Source of the DNA: Bacteroidales bacterium
GTDB lineage: Bacteria > Bacteroidota > Bacteroidia > Bacteroidales > Bacteroidaceae
DNA: 6,811 nt
Assembly: GCA_030523385.1 (NCBI GenBank)
Contig: JAUNIV010000129.1
Location: 1-6,811, forward strand
Reading direction: 5' to 3'
The notes below the pieces were generated by a model, which saw only the letters and a program-made list of their open reading frames with translations, had not been told where the DNA came from and did no database searches. Position numbers and translations under genes: made by a program. This document shows positions 5,342-6,811 of the stretch, piece by piece. The first letter of the stretch is position 1, and every line of letters begins with the position of its first letter.

Positions 5342-5752
5342 TTACTTCGCGTTTTCGCAGTTGAATATCACCACTCCGAGGTCGCTTGTGCCGGTTTCCG
5401 CCATGCGGTTGATTTCCTCTATGAGGTTGTCCACCAGAATACCGTCTGTCATGATGGCTTCACGGTAGCGAGGATGATGGTACGGCTTTTCTGGAGGTTC
5501 TTCCTTGTTTGTCGAATCATCACTTGAATCCTCATCCTTATCTTCCGTTTGCTGCCTTGATGGCTCGTCACGTTCAATCCTGACGGGTTTGAAACTCCGC
5601 GCTTCATCCGATATGTCTATCTCTTCTTCGGAATGGCTCTCCTGTTCGGCAGCCTGTGCCATTTTTGCCTTTTGGATGTCAAGCACTATCAAGACCGCAT
5701 AATAAAACAGGAATGCGATGAAAAGAAGGAATACAATCTGTCCGTATTGCAT
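5342..5752 (-). CDS. traD: TraD-position conjugation protein, single membrane anchor
   Basis: 136 residues. One strongly hydrophobic segment at about 5-24 (GQIVFLLFIAFLFYYAVLIV) should anchor the protein in the inner membrane, with the remainder probably cytoplasmic. Residues about 35-88 are very rich in Glu, Asp and Ser and look disordered. A compact C-terminal part (about 95-136: REAIMTDGILVDNLIEEINRMA, then LGVVIFNCEN) is the only piece that looks folded. The assignment to traD rests on position between the traC-position gene and traE, and on size and topology, not on a catalytic motif; the molecular role is not known to me. It starts 7 nt after the upstream stop, so it is operonic. The start has no clear ribosome binding site. 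Confidence 0.65.
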   Translation of the reverse strand: MQYGQIVFLLFIAFLFYYAVLIVLDIQKAKMAQAAEQESHSEEEIDISDEARSFKPVRIERDEPSRQQTEDKDEDSSDDSTNKEEPPEKPYHHPRYREAIMTDGILVDNLIEEINRMAETGTSDLGVVIFNCENAK

Positions 5753-5759
5753 GATGTCT

Positions 5760-6341
5760 TTATATAATGGTTGATACTGTCATTACACTAAGGGGAAGGA
5801 ATTTGAGCCCCAGTTTGATGCCGCGCATCTCTTGCCTTTCACTACGCTTGAATCCTTCCGCATAATAGAGGGTGTTGCGTTCACCGCCTACGGTATAGCC
5901 TTTTCGTTTCAGTTGTGAGCGAAGCCTGACCCTTGCCCGGTTGGAGACCACCTTTATCCGGGTGACAGGCTCCAGTCCGAATATGACCCGGCGGCGTTCA
6001 CGGTGTATCATTTCGCTACGGACACGGGAAGTGATGTCGTGCCGTTCCGTTCGGGAGCGTTTGAGTCCCAATTGTCCGGCAATGCGGCTGACGCTCGTCT
6101 TGCTTATTCCTAATTCTTTTCCCATTTCGGAAAAGGAACAGATATGGAAATGGCAGCTGATATGTGCGGCGCGTTTCATCCGGAGGGACTTGGTGAATTT
6201 GACGATGCCCAGTTCCTTCGCCTTGTTCTTGACAGCCGTCTCGCTCATGCCCAGCACTTGGGCGGTGTGGGATGTTGTCTCTACCGGGTAGAGTTCGTAT
6301 AGGACGGCTACCATTCCGTCATTCCATTTAATCTTTCCCAT
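5760..6341 (-). CDS. Two-HTH DNA-binding protein at the traC position
   Basis: 193 residues from the ATG at 6341 (MGKIKWNDG). The longer open frame upstream overlaps traB out of frame and is not used; a good AGGAGG nine nt before this ATG settles the start. There are two similar helix-turn-helix units: about 25-46 (HTAQVLGMSETAVKNKAKEL) and about 70-93 (FSEMGKELGISKTSVSRIAG). Both have the Myb/SANT-like pattern of a short first helix, LGxSxTxV and a basic recognition helix. The second half (100-180) is very basic and rich in Arg, again fitting nucleic-acid binding. No membrane segment. The position between traB and traD matches traC in CTnDOT-type operons, but I did not assign the symbol because the family match is uncertain. 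Possible roles are regulation of transfer genes or DNA handling at the start of transfer. It overlaps traB by 14 nt. Confidence 0.7.
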   Translation of the reverse strand: MGKIKWNDGMVAVLYELYPVETTSHTAQVLGMSETAVKNKAKELGIVKFTKSLRMKRAAHISCHFHICSFSEMGKELGISKTSVSRIAGQLGLKRSRTERHDITSRVRSEMIHRERRRVIFGLEPVTRIKVVSNRARVRLRSQLKRKGYTVGGERNTLYYAEGFKRSERQEMRGIKLGLKFLPLSVMTVSTII

Positions 6342-6741
6342 CGTACAGTTCCTCCTTGAAGTTCGTGAACAATGATTTCTTCTCCCGGCGGTATTTGGCG
6401 AGTCTGGCAAGGTAGGTCGTGAAGAATGTTCTGACGATGGCGTTCACAAGGTCGGAGCGGCTGCGGTTGCAGATGTCGCAATCGTCCAGGGAGTCCGCAA
6501 GGTCACGGTCTAACTTGCAGACAAGGCGGTCACCCTTGTCCGTTGCTGGTCCCTCCACATCCAAGAGGGAAAGGAAGCCTTGCCAACATTGGTCGCTGTC
6601 GATTCCATGGGGCGGTTCTTCTGCCGGTGCCATAACCAAAGAAGGGGCTTCCCCTGCCGTTTGAGGAATTGCACCCAAGGCTACATCGGGGTCATTGATA
6701 CCTGCTATGAGGTCGTCTATTTCAGGAATGTCTTTCTTCAT
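6328..6741 (-). CDS. traB: TraB-like conjugation protein (DUF3408)
   Basis: 137 residues. The first half is acidic and low in structure (DIPEIDDLIAGINDPDVALG). The C-terminal half (about 70-130) carries the DUF3408 signature: DRLVCKLDRDLADSLDDCDI, then CNRSRSDLVNAIVRTFFTTY and a basic helix LARLAKYRREKKS. This resembles a ribbon-helix-helix fold, one strand followed by two helices, and so probably binds DNA as a dimer. Known context: in Bacteroidetes conjugative elements DUF3408 follows the ParA-like TraA gene and begins the tra operon; the two are thought to act as a pair. The traA end should lie at or beyond the window edge. The stop overlaps the next gene by 14 nt, so translation is probably coupled. 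Confidence 0.85.
   Translation of the reverse strand: MKKDIPEIDDLIAGINDPDVALGAIPQTAGEAPSLVMAPAEEPPHGIDSDQCWQGFLSLLDVEGPATDKGDRLVCKLDRDLADSLDDCDICNRSRSDLVNAIVRTFFTTYLARLAKYRREKKSLFTNFKEELYDGKD
6351..6356 (-). promoter_or_regulatory. Strong ribosome binding site before the two-HTH gene
   Basis: The minus strand reads AGGAGG, nine nt before the ATG at 6341 and inside the end of traB. Strong Shine-Dalgarno sites are uncommon in Bacteroidales; here it fixes the start of the downstream gene. Confidence 0.6.
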
Positions 6742-6775
6742 TGCTTAATGTTATTATTCATACGAAAATTTTTAT

Positions 6776-6796
6776 GCCGTTTTTGGTTATAACGGC
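6776..6796. repeat. Small hairpin upstream of traB
   Basis: GCCGTT (6776-6781) and AACGGC (6791-6796) are complementary around a 9-nt loop. On the plus strand the stem is followed by TGTTTTTACTTTG, like an intrinsic terminator, but no plus-strand gene leads into it. On the minus strand it would lie in the traA-traB spacer. Confidence 0.35.
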
Positions 6797-6811
6797 TGTT
6801 TTTACTTTGTT

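Larger units (their letters stand above)
4859..6811 (-). mobile_element. Start of a CTnDOT-like conjugative element transfer operon, partial
   Basis: traB, a DNA-binding protein at the traC position, traD and traE lie head to tail in the order of the Bacteroidetes conjugative transposon transfer region. traA would be expected to the right of the window and traF/traG to the left of traE. traF/traG do not appear; the integrase module occupies that place. The operon may resume beyond the left edge. Confidence 0.65.

Noticed and set aside
1..6811. CRISPR array, tRNA or rRNA genes
   Set aside because: No regularly spaced repeats with spacers, no cloverleaf and no rRNA-like stretch were seen on either strand. 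The insertion therefore does not appear to use a tRNA target in this window.

Overview
The window most likely comes from a gut Bacteroidales bacterium (Bacteroides, Parabacteroides or a relative). The evidence is a CTnDOT-type transfer gene block (DUF3408 TraB, TraE-like DUF4134 protein), a Bacteroides-style tyrosine integrase, starts that mostly lack a Shine-Dalgarno sequence, and promoter-like motifs of the Bacteroides TTTG / TAnnTTTG type. Every gene I accept lies on the minus strand, so transcription runs from high to low coordinates.

Right part (about 4859-6811): the first genes of a CTnDOT-like conjugation operon, in the order traB (DUF3408), a two-HTH protein at the traC position, traD (one membrane anchor plus an acidic linker) and traE (DUF4134, small multi-span membrane protein). 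traB and the traC-position gene overlap, and traD starts 7 nt later. In such elements traF and traG normally follow traE. Here they do not.

Left part (1 to about 4880): directly behind traE is a different module in the same orientation: a tyrosine integrase, an unrecognised 255-residue protein, a coiled-coil plus excisionase-like HTH protein, a RepA-type RecA-fold ATPase, and a Toprim primase cut by the window edge. This order is typical of the integration/replication half of Bacteroidales integrative mobilizable elements (NBU-like), whose relaxase genes usually lie beyond the primase, here outside the window. The simplest reading is a mobilizable element nested in the transfer operon of a resident conjugative element, entering at the 3' end of traE. 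The other junction is not visible, so this remains an inference.

Non-coding structure is concentrated in four gaps. Between ATPase and primase (854-970) there is an AT-rich stretch with an exact 11-bp tandem repeat and a perfect 13-bp inverted repeat. Upstream of the integrase (4664-4858) lie two inverted copies of the same GAAAACAAGTG-type motif and a -7 promoter motif. Upstream of the HTH gene (2451-2627) there is a cluster of inverted and helically phased direct repeats. Between the integrase and the 255-residue protein (3396-3532) there is a promoter-like pair and an imperfect hairpin. The shared motif links the integrase end of the element to the primase leader and is the least explained signal here. 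No gap without a gene exceeds 300 bases. I see no tRNA, rRNA or CRISPR array.
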